From Rhizobacter sp. Root404 (GTDB lineage: Bacteria; Pseudomonadota; Gammaproteobacteria; Burkholderiales; Burkholderiaceae_C), in contig NZ_LMDS01000005.1 in assembly GCF_001425865.1 (NCBI RefSeq), positions 1,222,435-1,286,434 on the forward strand: DNA of 64,000 nt. The letters run 5' to 3'. Shown in pieces: positions 48,867 to 60,633 of the stretch. Positions within the stretch are counted from its first letter, which is position 1. Every line of letters starts with the position of its first letter. A program made the position numbers and the translations under genes. A model generated the notes under the pieces. The model was not told where the DNA came from. It worked only from the letters and a program-made list of their open reading frames with translations, and did not search any database.

Positions 48867-50020
48867 CGCAGCGCCTTGATGCGCGCGTCGACCAGGCCGA
48901 TGTCGGCGGCGAGCTTCTGCGCCGCATCGATCGCCTCGGATCGGCCGCTGGCGCGCGCGGCCTGCGCCAGCACGACCAGGTCGAGCGGCTCGCGCTGCTG
49001 CGCCACGTTGCCTCGCGCGAGTTCGAGGGCGCGCGCGGCGTCGCCGTCGACCTGCAGCGCGAACATCGCCTGCTCGCGGCCGTGGAACACCTTGGCGTCG
49101 GGGCGCTCGTTGGCCAGGGCGATGCGCTCGCGCATCTCCGCGGCATCGGCGGCGGCGCCGGGCGCCCGCGCCTGGGTCCCGGCGATCGCGAGCCGCAGCA
49201 GCACGGCGTCGCTGCGGGCCTGCCCTTTCAGCAGCGCGAGCGCCTGCGCCGGACGCTTCTGTTCGATCAGGAAGTCGGCGTAGTCCAGCGTCGTGTACGG
49301 ATCGGCATCGAGCGCCAGGGCGGCGCGGAACGCGGCCTCGGCTGCCGCCGGGCGGCCCGCGCGCTGCTCCAGTTCCGCCAGGCTCGTGGTCAGCCAGGCT
49401 CGGGTCGTGGCGGGTTGGCGCGCGTCGGCCAGCAGCGCCGCGAACATCGCGCGCGCACGCGTCTGGTCGCCCCGCAAGGCCGCGTTCTCGGCGATGCAGG
49501 CGTTGCCGTGCACGGCCGCACCGGCACGCAGCACTTCGGCGCACGCGGCATCGGATTCGGCATACCGCCCCTGCACCCGGCGCACCGTCGCGAGCGTGAG
49601 CCAGGCCTGCGGGCGCGGCGCACCGCCGCGGGCGATCAGTGTCGTCAGCGTGCCGACGGACGCGTCGAAGTCATGCAGGTATTGCTGCAGGGTCGCTCGC
49701 ATCATCAGCACGTCGTCCGGCGTCGATGCGGCGTCGCGCCAGCCATCGATCGCGGCCATCGCCATGCCGGCGAAGCGCGGGTCGCCCTGTTCGTGGGCCT
49801 GGTCCAGATAGGCCTTCGCCGCGGCCAGCGCGAGGGCCGGGTCGTTCGGCCGCTGCGCCAGTTGCTGTCGCACGCGCCGGGCCTCGGCTCGGCCGCCCGG
49901 CAACGCGGGCAGGACCTCGATCACCTCGTCGTCACGGCTGGGCGTGATCGGCGCGGCGGTGGCGTCGTGCATGAGCGCACCGAGCAGCGCGGCGCACAAC
50001 AGGATTCGGAGGATTGGCAT
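48863..50020 (-). CDS. Exported TPR-repeat protein
   Basis: 385-residue protein with a signal peptide (MPILRILLCAALLGALMHDATAA) and helical repeats from about 50 to 380 that fit TPR units (AWLTLATVRRVQGRYAESDA, AAEAAFRAALALDADPYTTL). It probably scaffolds other periplasmic proteins. Start at 50020 is chosen for the signal; an upstream in-frame ATG at 50125 adds a non-signal stretch. It is coupled to the HupE/UreJ-like gene. Confidence 0.87.
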   Translation of the reverse strand: MPILRILLCAALLGALMHDATAAPITPSRDDEVIEVLPALPGGRAEARRVRQQLAQRPNDPALALAAAKAYLDQAHEQGDPRFAGMAMAAIDGWRDAASTPDDVLMMRATLQQYLHDFDASVGTLTTLIARGGAPRPQAWLTLATVRRVQGRYAESDAACAEVLRAGAAVHGNACIAENAALRGDQTRARAMFAALLADARQPATTRAWLTTSLAELEQRAGRPAAAEAAFRAALALDADPYTTLDYADFLIEQKRPAQALALLKGQARSDAVLLRLAIAGTQARAPGAAADAAEMRERIALANERPDAKVFHGREQAMFALQVDGDAARALELARGNVAQQREPLDLVVLAQAARASGRSEAIDAAQKLAADIGLVDARIKALR

Positions 50021-50075
50021 CGGGCCAAGAATAAGGGAGGGCGGCACGCGATGCGCGCCGCCCTCCTCGCCTACG

Positions 50076-50318
50076 TCACTCGACGGCGACTGGCTCACCG
50101 GTGTCGTCGGCCGGCGGCGTGACATTGCTGACGTCGACCGGCTCGAGCTCGTCCGCCGACGACGCGACCAGCGCCTTCACGTAGCTCATGAAGCCGGCGC
50201 TCGACTCGCTCGCGCTGGCCGGCACGGCCTCGGTCACCGGCGGGGTGTCGTCACCACCACCGCAGCCCGCGAGGGCCGCGCCGGCGACCAGCGCCAGGAT
50301 CATCCATGACTTGTTCAT
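50076..50318 (-). CDS. Small lipoprotein
   Basis: 80-residue protein with a lipoprotein signal (MILALVAGAALAGCGGGDD, Cys19) and a short acidic mature part ending in GEPVAVE. Family not recognised. It is encoded between the DUF4331 and TPR genes with a good AAGGAG ribosome site. Confidence 0.8.
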   Translation of the reverse strand: MNKSWMILALVAGAALAGCGGGDDTPPVTEAVPASASESSAGFMSYVKALVASSADELEPVDVSNVTPPADDTGEPVAVE

Positions 50319-50338
50319 GTCGTGCTCCTTGCGTGGCA

Positions 50339-51907
50339 TCACTGCGCGCCCGGCACCGGCGTGCCGATGTACGGGAAGGTCGGCAGCAGCGGACCCGCGG
50401 CCTTGACCTTCGCGCCGGCCTGGTCGACCCCGTCGTGCAGGCCGTACGCAGCGGCGCCGAGCGGCACGGCCGAGGGCTTGCAGGTCGCGCCGAGCTTGAA
50501 CGCGTCCGAGTCGCCGTTGGCCACGCACAGCCCGCCCATCACCGCGATCAGCGAGATGTCGACCACGTCGTCGTTCGGACGGCGCCCGTTCGGGTAGCCG
50601 GCCAGGTCCTGCGGCGCCGGGCCGAGCAGCCCGCCGAGCAGGCCGAGGCGGTTCTGGTTGGCGTAGGCGGTCGGGGCGATCGCGGTGTTCAGGCGCAGCA
50701 TCTCCGACGCCGTCACCGTCGCGGGCTGGTTCACGCCCTTGATGCCGGTCAGGAAGGTCGTGACCAGGTCGGTACGCGGGAAGTTGGTCGGCGCGATGTT
50801 CGGCGTCGCCAGCGCGATCTCGAGCAGCGCGGGCAGCGTCGGGTTGGTCACGTAGTTCGCGAACTGGGCGTCGTCCTTCGGCTTCGAGGCGTTGAACTTG
50901 TCCTTGTCCGGCAGGCCGATCACCACTTCGTTGACCAGCGGCATGCCCAGGCGCGAGACCTGCGTCCACGCGCCGCCGCCGACCTGCGCGGTGCCGTAGC
51001 CGCTCTTCGGCGCACCGTTCATCAGGTGGCCCTGGCGCACGCTGGCCGTCGTCCACGCGCCGATCACCGGATCGGAGCCGGCCGTCAGGCAGCTGGTCGG
51101 CACCTCGACCGCGAGCGACGTGACGTTCTTGTACTTCAGCGAGTCCTCGCCCGCGTCGCGGTTGTTGTTGTCGAGCAGGAAGGCCGCGCTCGGCACGTTC
51201 ACCAGGTCGAAGATCGCGCCCAGGTTCACGGCGAACGGGTCCTTGCGCTGGCCGACGAAGACCTTGCCCGGCGTCGCGCAGCCCGGGATGTTGACGCTGT
51301 AGATGTGCTTGGCCGCATAGGCGGCGTAGTTCGGGATCGTCTTGGTGCCGATGTTGTCCGACGGCTTGTCGAACGTCGCGCTGCCGCCGGTCACGTTGGT
51401 GACTGCGCTCTTGGTGCCGCCGCGGCGGTCGCCGCGCACCACGTTGACGGTGAAGCTCTCGTTGACGTTCAGGGTCGCGGCGTTCGGGTCGGTCACGCCC
51501 CCGAACTGGGTCAGCGGGATCGCGACATCCTTGCCGCCCACCGACAGGGTCTTGCCCTTCAGCGTGTTCTTGAACTGGAACTGGAAGCTGATGTCTTCCT
51601 TGCCGTCGCCGTTGTTGTCGACGTGGATCTCGTACATCGCGTTCGGGTCGAGCTTGAAGTAGTTCGGGCCGCCGTACGCGTCCTGCAGCGGCAGGTAGTT
51701 GGCGATCAGCGTGACGAAGCCGGTGCGGCCCGGCTCGTAGCTGTTGAACATGTAGAAGTCGGTGGCATCGACCTTCGGCATCGCGGTGATCGACGGCGCC
51801 TCGCGGTGGCTCGAGGCTTGCGCCGGCAGCGACGCCATGCCGTAGGCGGTGGCGAGGGCCGCGAGCAGCGGCAGCAGGCGGGGATGGCCCGTTCGTTGAG
51901 CAGTCAT
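50339..51907 (-). CDS. DUF4331 exported protein
   Basis: 522-residue exported protein of the DUF4331 family; the start at 51907 gives a signal ending at PAQASSHREAP, and SHREAPxI is the hallmark. A calcium-type loop DNNGDGKED sits near residues 97-104. A YxxxN-rich beta structure follows. DUF4331 proteins are found next to HupE/UreJ-like, TPR and sigma-factor genes; what they do is unknown. It is first of the four-gene unit. An upstream in-frame ATG at 52045 would remove the signal from the N-terminus and is less likely. Confidence 0.9.
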   Translation of the reverse strand: MTAQRTGHPRLLPLLAALATAYGMASLPAQASSHREAPSITAMPKVDATDFYMFNSYEPGRTGFVTLIANYLPLQDAYGGPNYFKLDPNAMYEIHVDNNGDGKEDISFQFQFKNTLKGKTLSVGGKDVAIPLTQFGGVTDPNAATLNVNESFTVNVVRGDRRGGTKSAVTNVTGGSATFDKPSDNIGTKTIPNYAAYAAKHIYSVNIPGCATPGKVFVGQRKDPFAVNLGAIFDLVNVPSAAFLLDNNNRDAGEDSLKYKNVTSLAVEVPTSCLTAGSDPVIGAWTTASVRQGHLMNGAPKSGYGTAQVGGGAWTQVSRLGMPLVNEVVIGLPDKDKFNASKPKDDAQFANYVTNPTLPALLEIALATPNIAPTNFPRTDLVTTFLTGIKGVNQPATVTASEMLRLNTAIAPTAYANQNRLGLLGGLLGPAPQDLAGYPNGRRPNDDVVDISLIAVMGGLCVANGDSDAFKLGATCKPSAVPLGAAAYGLHDGVDQAGAKVKAAGPLLPTFPYIGTPVPGAQ

Positions 51908-52074
51908 GTCGTCTTCCTTTGATTGAAGTGTTGGGCACGGCCCGCCGGGCGTGTGCCCGGCTGCGGTCGACTTGTCTCGACGCGCATGGCACTCGGCCCG
52001 TCGCGTCTGCAGCCCCTTACGCCAGCCCTCCCGGACTGGATGCAATGCAAAGGAAGATTTCGGTGCGCGCCGGC

Positions 52075-52557
52075 TCAGCCGGGCGCGGCGGCGGCCTTCA
52101 TCCGCTGCGCGAACTCCTGGCGCAGCTCGCGTCGCGTGCGCGCGGCCGCGTCGCGGCGGCGCTGATCGGCGGTCAGCAGGGCCAGCGGCGGCACCGCCAC
52201 CGGCTTGCGGTCCTCGCCCATCGCCACCATCGTGAAGAAGCAGCTGTTCGCGTGCCGCACCGTCTGGCTGACGATGTTCTCGGTGACGACCTTGATGCCG
52301 ATCTCCATCGAGGTGTTGCCGGTCGCGTTGACGCTGGCGAGGAAGGTCACCAGCTCACCGACGTGGATCGGCTCGCGGAACATCACCTGGTCGACCGACA
52401 GTGTCACAACGTAACGGCCTGCGTAGCGGCTGGCGCAGGCGTAGGCCACCTGGTCGAGCAGCTTCAGCACGGTGCCGCCGTGCACGTTGCCGCTGAAATT
52501 CGCCATGTCGGGCGTCATCAGCACGGTCATCGTCAGTTCGTGTTTTGGCAGGTTCAT
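52075..52557 (-). CDS. Acyl-CoA thioesterase, hot-dog fold
   Basis: 160-residue thioesterase related to YciA. Conserved points are NVHGGTVLKLLDQVAY, the active-site region YVVTLSVDQVMFREPIHVGEL, and the NTSMEIGIKV strand. It hydrolyses acyl-CoA in the cytosol. A basic, Arg-rich C-terminal tail (RRRDAAARTRRELRQ) is an extra feature. The patatin-like gene lies 12 bases upstream on the same strand. Confidence 0.92.
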   Translation of the reverse strand: MNLPKHELTMTVLMTPDMANFSGNVHGGTVLKLLDQVAYACASRYAGRYVVTLSVDQVMFREPIHVGELVTFLASVNATGNTSMEIGIKVVTENIVSQTVRHANSCFFTMVAMGEDRKPVAVPPLALLTADQRRRDAAARTRRELRQEFAQRMKAAAAPG

Positions 52558-52569
52558 CGATCGCTCCCT

Positions 52570-53673
52570 TCAGGCCAGCGGTTGCGCAGCAAGACCCGGG
52601 CCGCCCCGCGCCCAGTCGGCGAACTCGTCGCGCAGCCGCGCGCTCTCGGCGACCGCGCGTGTCCACGCCCTGACGCGGCCGGCGGTGTCCTCGCCGAACA
52701 GCTTGAAGTCGGCGCGGTCGGGCAGCTTGCCGTTCGGCAGCGTCGCGATCCACGCCGGGTTCGGCGACAGCACGATCACGTTCGACAGCTGCGCGGTCGC
52801 GCGGTGCCGGTGCTTCAGGAACTTGTCCAGCCAGCCGGGAATCACGCTCTGCTGGAAATGCGGGTACAGCACCAGCGCCGGTTCGTCGGGCGACGCATCG
52901 GCCATCGACGCGTAGTTCAGGTGCAGGTGGTAGTCCGTGATCCCGCCATCCTGGTACGCCCCCGGCGGCGCGCCCGGGATGTTGTGCACCGGATCCAGCC
53001 AGTACGGGATCGAGCAGCTCGCGAGGATGCTGGGCGCGAGGTTCTCGGCCGACAGCCGCGCGGTGTGCGTGCGGTAGTCCTGCAGCTGGATCGGCAACGG
53101 GTCGCGCGGGTCGGAGAAGATGACCCGTTCCCACCAGCCGCCCATCGCGCGGCGGCTGAACGCGTTGGCGGCGAAGGCGCTCGCGTAACTCAGCGGCGTG
53201 CTCACCGACGACAGGGCCCGACCGTGCCGCCGAATCAGGTGCCGGCCGCGGCTGGTGAACACATGCAGACGCAGGCGCCGGTTGCCCAGCAACTCGGGGA
53301 CGCGGTGGCCGAAGCGCGCGGCCAGGTTGGCGCCGAACACCTCGGACACGTGGCGCGGCGTCGGCAGCTTGCCGGGCGCGTGCTCGTAGTCCTGGTGGAT
53401 GTAGTCGTGCGCCATCTGGGCGAGCGCGGTTGCCGGGTCGTCGAGGCAGGCCGCGGCCATGCGCCAGGCGCCGATCGAGGCGCCGAGCAGGTGGATCGTC
53501 TGCGTCGCCGCCGCGAGCCATTCGCCGAACAGGTACTGGTCGAGCGGATTGAGTGCCAGGCCCTTCGGACCCCCCGCCGCGGCAGGGATCGCGCGCACGT
53601 GGCGCGGCTGCAGGCCGTGCTCGCGCAGCGCCTTCAGCGCGCGCGGGCCGGCATGGACACACAGGGCTCTCAT
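52570..53673 (-). CDS. Patatin-like phospholipase family protein
   Basis: 367-residue protein. The nucleophile elbow is GASIG (Ser66) and the catalytic Asp lies in YQDGGITDYH, the DGG motif. The oxyanion segment AAAGGPKGLAL replaces the usual GGGxRG, as in a branch of bacterial patatins. No signal peptide, so it acts in the cytosol or is membrane-associated. Start at 53673 (MRALCVHAGPRAL) is preferred over an in-frame ATG at 53838, which would overlap the tex 3' end. Confidence 0.88.
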   Translation of the reverse strand: MRALCVHAGPRALKALREHGLQPRHVRAIPAAAGGPKGLALNPLDQYLFGEWLAAATQTIHLLGASIGAWRMAAACLDDPATALAQMAHDYIHQDYEHAPGKLPTPRHVSEVFGANLAARFGHRVPELLGNRRLRLHVFTSRGRHLIRRHGRALSSVSTPLSYASAFAANAFSRRAMGGWWERVIFSDPRDPLPIQLQDYRTHTARLSAENLAPSILASCSIPYWLDPVHNIPGAPPGAYQDGGITDYHLHLNYASMADASPDEPALVLYPHFQQSVIPGWLDKFLKHRHRATAQLSNVIVLSPNPAWIATLPNGKLPDRADFKLFGEDTAGRVRAWTRAVAESARLRDEFADWARGGPGLAAQPLA

Positions 53674-53719
53674 GTCGTCACTGTAAGGGCCGCGCGGCGG
53701 GCCGCGGCGCCCGACCCGT

Positions 53720-56095
<2,376 letters not shown>

Positions 56096-56145
56096 ACCCC
56101 CCTCACCCGACCCGGCTTCCGGCAGCCGGTGGAACGCCCGTCAGT

Positions 56146-56619
56146 TCAAGGGGCCGACGCGGCCGGCATCGCGGGGCCGACCGTGGTCTCGCGGGTGACG
56201 GTCTCGCGCAGGATGCCGCCGCCCTTGACGCTGCCGCTGGTCGTGGTCGTGACGCTCTTGGTCGAGCCCGACGGGTCGATCTTGGTCATGCTGCCTTCGC
56301 GCACCCGTGCGCGCAGCACGCAATCGCGCTGCTCCGCGCCGGTGAGCACGTCGCAGCGCTCCTTGGCGTTCTTGCGCAGGTGGCCGTCGCCGTCGCTGAG
56401 CTGGCCCTTCAGCGCGGCTTCGCGCGCATTGACGGCTTCCTTCATGCAGGCGTCCATCACCTGCCCCGATTGGCCGGCGAGGCAGCGCGCGCGCTCCTGC
56501 TCGTAGCGGGCCTGCACGTCGGCCGACGCCGCGCCGGCGGCAGCGGCCGTGCCGCAGATCAGCGCGGTCGCGAAGCCGAGCGCAGTGGCACGGAAGGTCG
56601 CTTGACGGGTCTTGTTCAT
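56146..56619 (-). CDS. Exported Cys-containing protein of unknown function
   Basis: 157-residue protein with a signal peptide (ATALGFATALICGTAAAAG). The mature part has four Cys in a CLAGQ / DACMKEA / RCDVLTG / RDCVLRAR pattern, which could form two disulfides, followed by a Ser/Thr-rich tail (STKSVTTTTSGSVKGG). No family recognised; similar small proteins occur in Burkholderiales. Confidence 0.8.
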   Translation of the reverse strand: MNKTRQATFRATALGFATALICGTAAAAGAASADVQARYEQERARCLAGQSGQVMDACMKEAVNAREAALKGQLSDGDGHLRKNAKERCDVLTGAEQRDCVLRARVREGSMTKIDPSGSTKSVTTTTSGSVKGGGILRETVTRETTVGPAMPAASAP

Positions 56620-56742
56620 GGCATGTCCTGGGTCGAGTGATCGATGCCCGACTCTAGGCAGGACGGGGTCTCGTTCACGTCGGACGCCGGCGCGACCCGA
56701 ACCCGTCGCCGCCGAATCGGCTGTAGGACACGTCCGGCGCCG

Positions 56743-57996
56743 TCAGACACGCAGGTGGCGCAGCGCGCCCTGGGCGGCGGCGACGCCGGAGGCGAAACAC
56801 GCCGTCAGCAGGTAACCGCCGGTCGGCGCCTCCCAGTCGAGCATCTCGCCGGCGCAGAACACACCGGGGAGCGCGCCGAGCATCAACCCCGCATCGAGCG
56901 CCTCGAAGCGGACCCCGCCGGCACTGCTGATCGCCTCGTCGAGCGGCCGCGCGGCGCCCAGGCGCAACGGCAGTGCCTTGATGGCCTGCGCCAATCGCAG
57001 CGGATCGGCGATGACCTCGCGCGGCAGCAGCTCGTGCAGCAGCGCGGCCTTCACGCCATCGAGCCCGAGGCGGCTCTTCAGGTGCGTGGACAGCGAGCGC
57101 GAGCCGCGCGGCCGCGCGACCTCGGCCTGCACGAAAGCGGCATCGCGCTGCGGCAGCAGGTCGATGTGGACGAGGGCGTCGCCGTGCGCCGCGATCGCGT
57201 CGCGCGCCGGGCCGGAAAGCGCGTAGACCAGGCTGCCCTCCACGCCGCCCTCGGTGATCACGAACTCGCCGGCCTGCCGATGCGCCGGTCCGTTCGGACC
57301 GACCAGCGACAGCGCGACGTTCTTCAGCGGCTGGCCGGCGAAGCGCGTGCGGAAGAATTCGGTCCAGGATGGGGCCACGTCAAAGCCGCAGTTGGACGGC
57401 CGCAGCGGCGCGACATCGACGCCACGGGCCTGCAGCCACGGCACCCACGCGCCGTCGGAGCCGAGCCGCGCCCAGCTGCCGCCGCCGAGCGCGAGCACGA
57501 CGGCATCGGCCTCGGCGACCGCCTCGCCCGCCGGCGTTGCGAAGCGCAGCCGCGACGGGCTCGCGCCGCCCTGCACCCACCCGGCCCAGCGATGCCGCAT
57601 GTGGAACACCACGCCGGCCGCACGCAGGCGATGCAGCCACGCGCGCAGCAGCGGCGCGGCCTTCAGGTCGGTCGGAAAGACGCGGCCCGAACTGCCGACG
57701 AAGGTGGAAACCCCCAAGCCGAGCGCCCACGCGCGCAGTTCGGCCGGGCCGAAACCGCGCAGCAACGGGTCCAGCGCCGGCCGGCGCGCCGCGTAGCGAT
57801 CGAGGAAAGGGTCGAGCGGCTCGCTGTGCGTCAGGTTCAGCCCGCCCTTGCCGGCGAGCAGGAACTTGCGGCCGACCGACGGCATCGCATCGAACAGGTC
57901 CACGCGCACGCCGCCGGCGGCCAGCACCTCGGCGGCCATCAGCCCGGCCGGCCCGCCGCCGACGACGGCGACGCGGCGAGGAGAATTCAGGGTCAT
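56743..57996 (-). CDS. BaiN/HI0933-type flavoprotein
   Basis: 417-residue FAD/NAD(P)-binding protein. The FAD site is VAVVGGGPAGLMAAEVLAAG, near the start, and the family-specific GRKFLLAGKGGLNLTHSEP follows. The C-terminal segment GVFCAGEMLDWEAPTGGYLL is the second FAD contact. The family is annotated as HI0933-like or TIGR03862-type; its substrates are not well known, though related BaiN acts on bile-acid intermediates. Start at 57996 is set by the Rossmann site. Divergent from the DUF1223 gene. Confidence 0.9.
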   Translation of the reverse strand: MTLNSPRRVAVVGGGPAGLMAAEVLAAGGVRVDLFDAMPSVGRKFLLAGKGGLNLTHSEPLDPFLDRYAARRPALDPLLRGFGPAELRAWALGLGVSTFVGSSGRVFPTDLKAAPLLRAWLHRLRAAGVVFHMRHRWAGWVQGGASPSRLRFATPAGEAVAEADAVVLALGGGSWARLGSDGAWVPWLQARGVDVAPLRPSNCGFDVAPSWTEFFRTRFAGQPLKNVALSLVGPNGPAHRQAGEFVITEGGVEGSLVYALSGPARDAIAAHGDALVHIDLLPQRDAAFVQAEVARPRGSRSLSTHLKSRLGLDGVKAALLHELLPREVIADPLRLAQAIKALPLRLGAARPLDEAISSAGGVRFEALDAGLMLGALPGVFCAGEMLDWEAPTGGYLLTACFASGVAAAQGALRHLRV

Positions 57997-58118
57997 GTCG
58001 TGTCGGTCCGTGCGCGGGTGGGGTTCGAAGGCGGCGCAGTGTGGCACAGGCCGCGGCGTAAGAAGCCCGGCCTGGCAGCGACCCACCCTGTCGAGACCCG
58101 AAGCCTGGAGCGCGCCCG

Positions 58119-58874
58119 ATGCCTGCCAACCGCCTACTGATGACCGCCACGCTGCTGGCCGCGCTTGCCGCGGCCAGTGTCCCCTCGATCGCCGCGACGC
58201 CGAGTTGCCGTGCCGCGAGCAGCGCCGTCGCACCGTCGGTCATCGAGCTCTACACCTCGGAAGGCTGCAGCTCGTGTCCGCCGGCCGATCGCTGGCTGTC
58301 GCGGCTGAAGGCCGATCCGTCGGCCGTCGCGCTCGCGTTCCATGTCGACTACTGGGACCGGCTCGGCTGGAAGGACCGGTTCGCGAGCCCCACCTACACG
58401 CAGCGCCAGGCGCAGCAGCAGGCGAGCACCGGCGCGCGCTTCAGCTACACACCGCAGGTCGTGATCGACGGCGCCGACCGGCCCGACTGGCCGCGCGCCA
58501 CGACCGCCACGAGCCGCAGCCGTTCGAACGCGCCGGTGCAGGTCGAGCTCGCGCGCGACGGCCGGCGCGTGACCGCGTCGATCGCCGTGGCGTCGAACGC
58601 GCCGCCGCGGCTGGCCGCGTACTGGGCCGTGACCGAATCGGGCCACCGCAGCGCGGTGCAGGCCGGCGAGAACCAGGGCGCGACGCTGCAGCACGATTTC
58701 GTCGTGCGCGAGTACCTGCCCGTGGCCGCGTGGACCGCACGCGCCGACGCCCCGGCGACGCTGACGTTCGAGCCTGGCACCGCGCCCGACCCGGCGCATC
58801 CGCGCGAGGTGAACCTGGTCGTCGTCGACGCGCAGACCGGTCGGCCGGTGCAGGCGCTCAAGCTCGGGTGCTGA
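58119..58874 (+). CDS. DUF1223 thioredoxin-like exported protein
   Basis: 251-residue exported protein: signal peptide ending SIAATPS, then the thioredoxin-like DUF1223 domain with YTSEGCSSCPPADRWL (Cys50, Cys53) and AFHVDYWDRLGWKDRFASP. The CxxC pair may work as a redox or metal site. The C-terminal part has beta strands (HDFVVREYLPVAAW). Function unknown. Confidence 0.9.
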   Translation: MPANRLLMTATLLAALAAASVPSIAATPSCRAASSAVAPSVIELYTSEGCSSCPPADRWLSRLKADPSAVALAFHVDYWDRLGWKDRFASPTYTQRQAQQQASTGARFSYTPQVVIDGADRPDWPRATTATSRSRSNAPVQVELARDGRRVTASIAVASNAPPRLAAYWAVTESGHRSAVQAGENQGATLQHDFVVREYLPVAAWTARADAPATLTFEPGTAPDPAHPREVNLVVVDAQTGRPVQALKLGC

Positions 58875-59051
58875 GCCCTTACACGGCGGCCGTCGCCGCG
58901 ACGTTCGACGTCGCCGTCCGGCAGGTTCACCCGCTCGGCGTCCATGCGTCTGGTCGGCCCGCAGCGTCTCGCAGTCGCAGGCGGCCAGGTCCCAGCCGTA
59001 GCGTCGCACGCGGCGTGGCAGGCGGGCATCCCTCGCCGGGCTCCGCTGCGC

Positions 59052-59879
59052 TCAGCGCCGCGTGACGACGATTTCGAGGTACTCGCTCGGCACCAGCAGC
59101 GCATTCGCGCCACCCTGGTTCAGGCTGTCCAGCAGCGCGCGCAGGTCGGTGTCGAGCGCAGCCGCCTTGTCGGCCGGCAGCGCGGCGAACGCCTTGTGCA
59201 CCGGGCCATACCAGGTGCGGAACACCTCGACGAAGTGCGCCGCCGAGCGGTAGCGGAAGTTGAACATCCGCTTCGTCACGGCGATCGACTGCGCGCTGTC
59301 GCCGAACAGTTCGTGCAGCGCCGTCTCCACACCCCAACGCGACGGCGGCTGCACGCCGGCCGGCGGCGGCAGGTGCCGGCCCAGCGTCTTGAACAGCTGG
59401 CCGATGAAGCCCTCGGGCGTCCAGTTCGCCAGGCCGATGCGGCCGCCAGGGCGGCACACGCGGGCCATTTCCGAGGCGGCTTTCGCCTGGTCGGGCGCGA
59501 ACATCACGCCGAAGGTCGAGAGCACCACGTCGAAGCTGGCCGCGTCGTACGGCAGTGCCTCCGCATCGGCGATCTCGAAGGCCGCGTTCAGGCCCTCGGC
59601 GCGCGCGCGGGCGGCACCGCGTTCGAGCAGGGCGGGCACATAGTCGGTCGAGGTCACGCGGCAGCCGCGGCGGGCGGCGGCGAGTGTCGCGTTGCCGTTG
59701 CCGGCGGCGACGTCGAGCACGCGCTCGTCCCAGCGCAGGTCGCAGGCCTCGGCGAGCTGCTCGCCGACGATCTGCAGCGTGGTGCCGATGACGGCGTAGT
59801 CGCCGCTGGCCCAGGCGGTCTGCTGGCGGGCCTTCAGGGCGGTCAGGTCGGTGGCGGGGGTGGTCGTGGCGGTGTCCAT
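59052..59879 (-). CDS. Class I SAM-dependent methyltransferase (UbiE/Methyltransf_11-like)
   Basis: 275-residue methyltransferase. SAM motif I is VLDVAAGNGNATLAAARRG, followed by TSTDYVPALLERG, and the acidic loop IADAEALPYDAASFDVVLSTFGVMFAPD. The last third (MFNFRYRSAAHFVEVFRTWY) is a typical lid for a small lipid or quinone-like substrate. Start at 59879; its 5' region diverges from the OsmC-like gene. Substrate unknown. Confidence 0.9.
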   Translation of the reverse strand: MDTATTTPATDLTALKARQQTAWASGDYAVIGTTLQIVGEQLAEACDLRWDERVLDVAAGNGNATLAAARRGCRVTSTDYVPALLERGAARARAEGLNAAFEIADAEALPYDAASFDVVLSTFGVMFAPDQAKAASEMARVCRPGGRIGLANWTPEGFIGQLFKTLGRHLPPPAGVQPPSRWGVETALHELFGDSAQSIAVTKRMFNFRYRSAAHFVEVFRTWYGPVHKAFAALPADKAAALDTDLRALLDSLNQGGANALLVPSEYLEIVVTRR

Positions 59880-60086
59880 GCGGAGGCTCCTGTCGGGTGA
59901 TGGACCTGGCCAGTGGCGGGCCGTGTCCTGTGCCGCACTGTGGGCAACGCGCGTGGCGGCGTCCTGCCCGAACGTCGGCAAGGCTTGGCCGAGCGTCCGG
60001 GCGAAGTCCCTGACGGCATCCGGCGCTTTGTCGCGCCTGCGGCTGCGACCACAATCGATCGCACCGCGATTCCACCGGAGTTCGAG

Positions 60087-60629
60087 ATGAGCCTGAACGA
60101 CATCGCCACGGCCATGCAACGTGTCGAGCGCGCGTTCACGCGCCGCCCCGAGGCGGGCCTGCACGACGACGCGCCGGCGATGGCGCGCTGGCAAGGCGGC
60201 GCCCGCTTCGTCGCCAGCCATCCGGGCGGCCACCAGGTGCCGACCGACATGCCCACCGAACTCGGCGGCGGCGGCAGCGCGGTCACCCCCGGCTGGCTGT
60301 TCCGTGCCGGGCTGGCCTCGTGCGCGGCGACGTCGATCGCGATGTCCGCCGCGGCGGCCGGGATCGCGCTCGAGGTGCTCGAGGTGAGCGCCAGCAGCCG
60401 CTCGGACACGCGCGGCCTGCTCGGCATGGCCGGGGCCGACGGCACGCCGGTGTACGCCGGCCCGCACGACATGCAGCTGCAGGTGCGGATCGTCGCCCAC
60501 GCCGTCCCGCCGGAGCGGCTGCGCCGGCTGGTCCGGGACGCGGTCGGTCGCTCGCCGGTGCCGAGCGTGCTGCCGAACGCGACGCCGCTGGCGCTGCACA
60601 TCGACGCCGGCGACGCCGCCGAGGCCTGA
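60087..60629 (+). CDS. OsmC-family protein
   Basis: 180-residue protein of the OsmC/Ohr fold. The signature TPGWLFRAGLASCAATSIAM contains the first conserved Cys (Cys79). The second Cys of the family, normally in a CPV loop, is Ser here (GRSPVPSVLPNATPL), so the peroxidase chemistry of OsmC/Ohr is probably absent or altered. Start at 60087, with CGGAG upstream. It is four bases from the AraC-type regulator, so the two are likely co-transcribed. Confidence 0.88.
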   Translation: MSLNDIATAMQRVERAFTRRPEAGLHDDAPAMARWQGGARFVASHPGGHQVPTDMPTELGGGGSAVTPGWLFRAGLASCAATSIAMSAAAAGIALEVLEVSASSRSDTRGLLGMAGADGTPVYAGPHDMQLQVRIVAHAVPPERLRRLVRDAVGRSPVPSVLPNATPLALHIDAGDAAEA

Positions 60630-60633
60630 GCCG

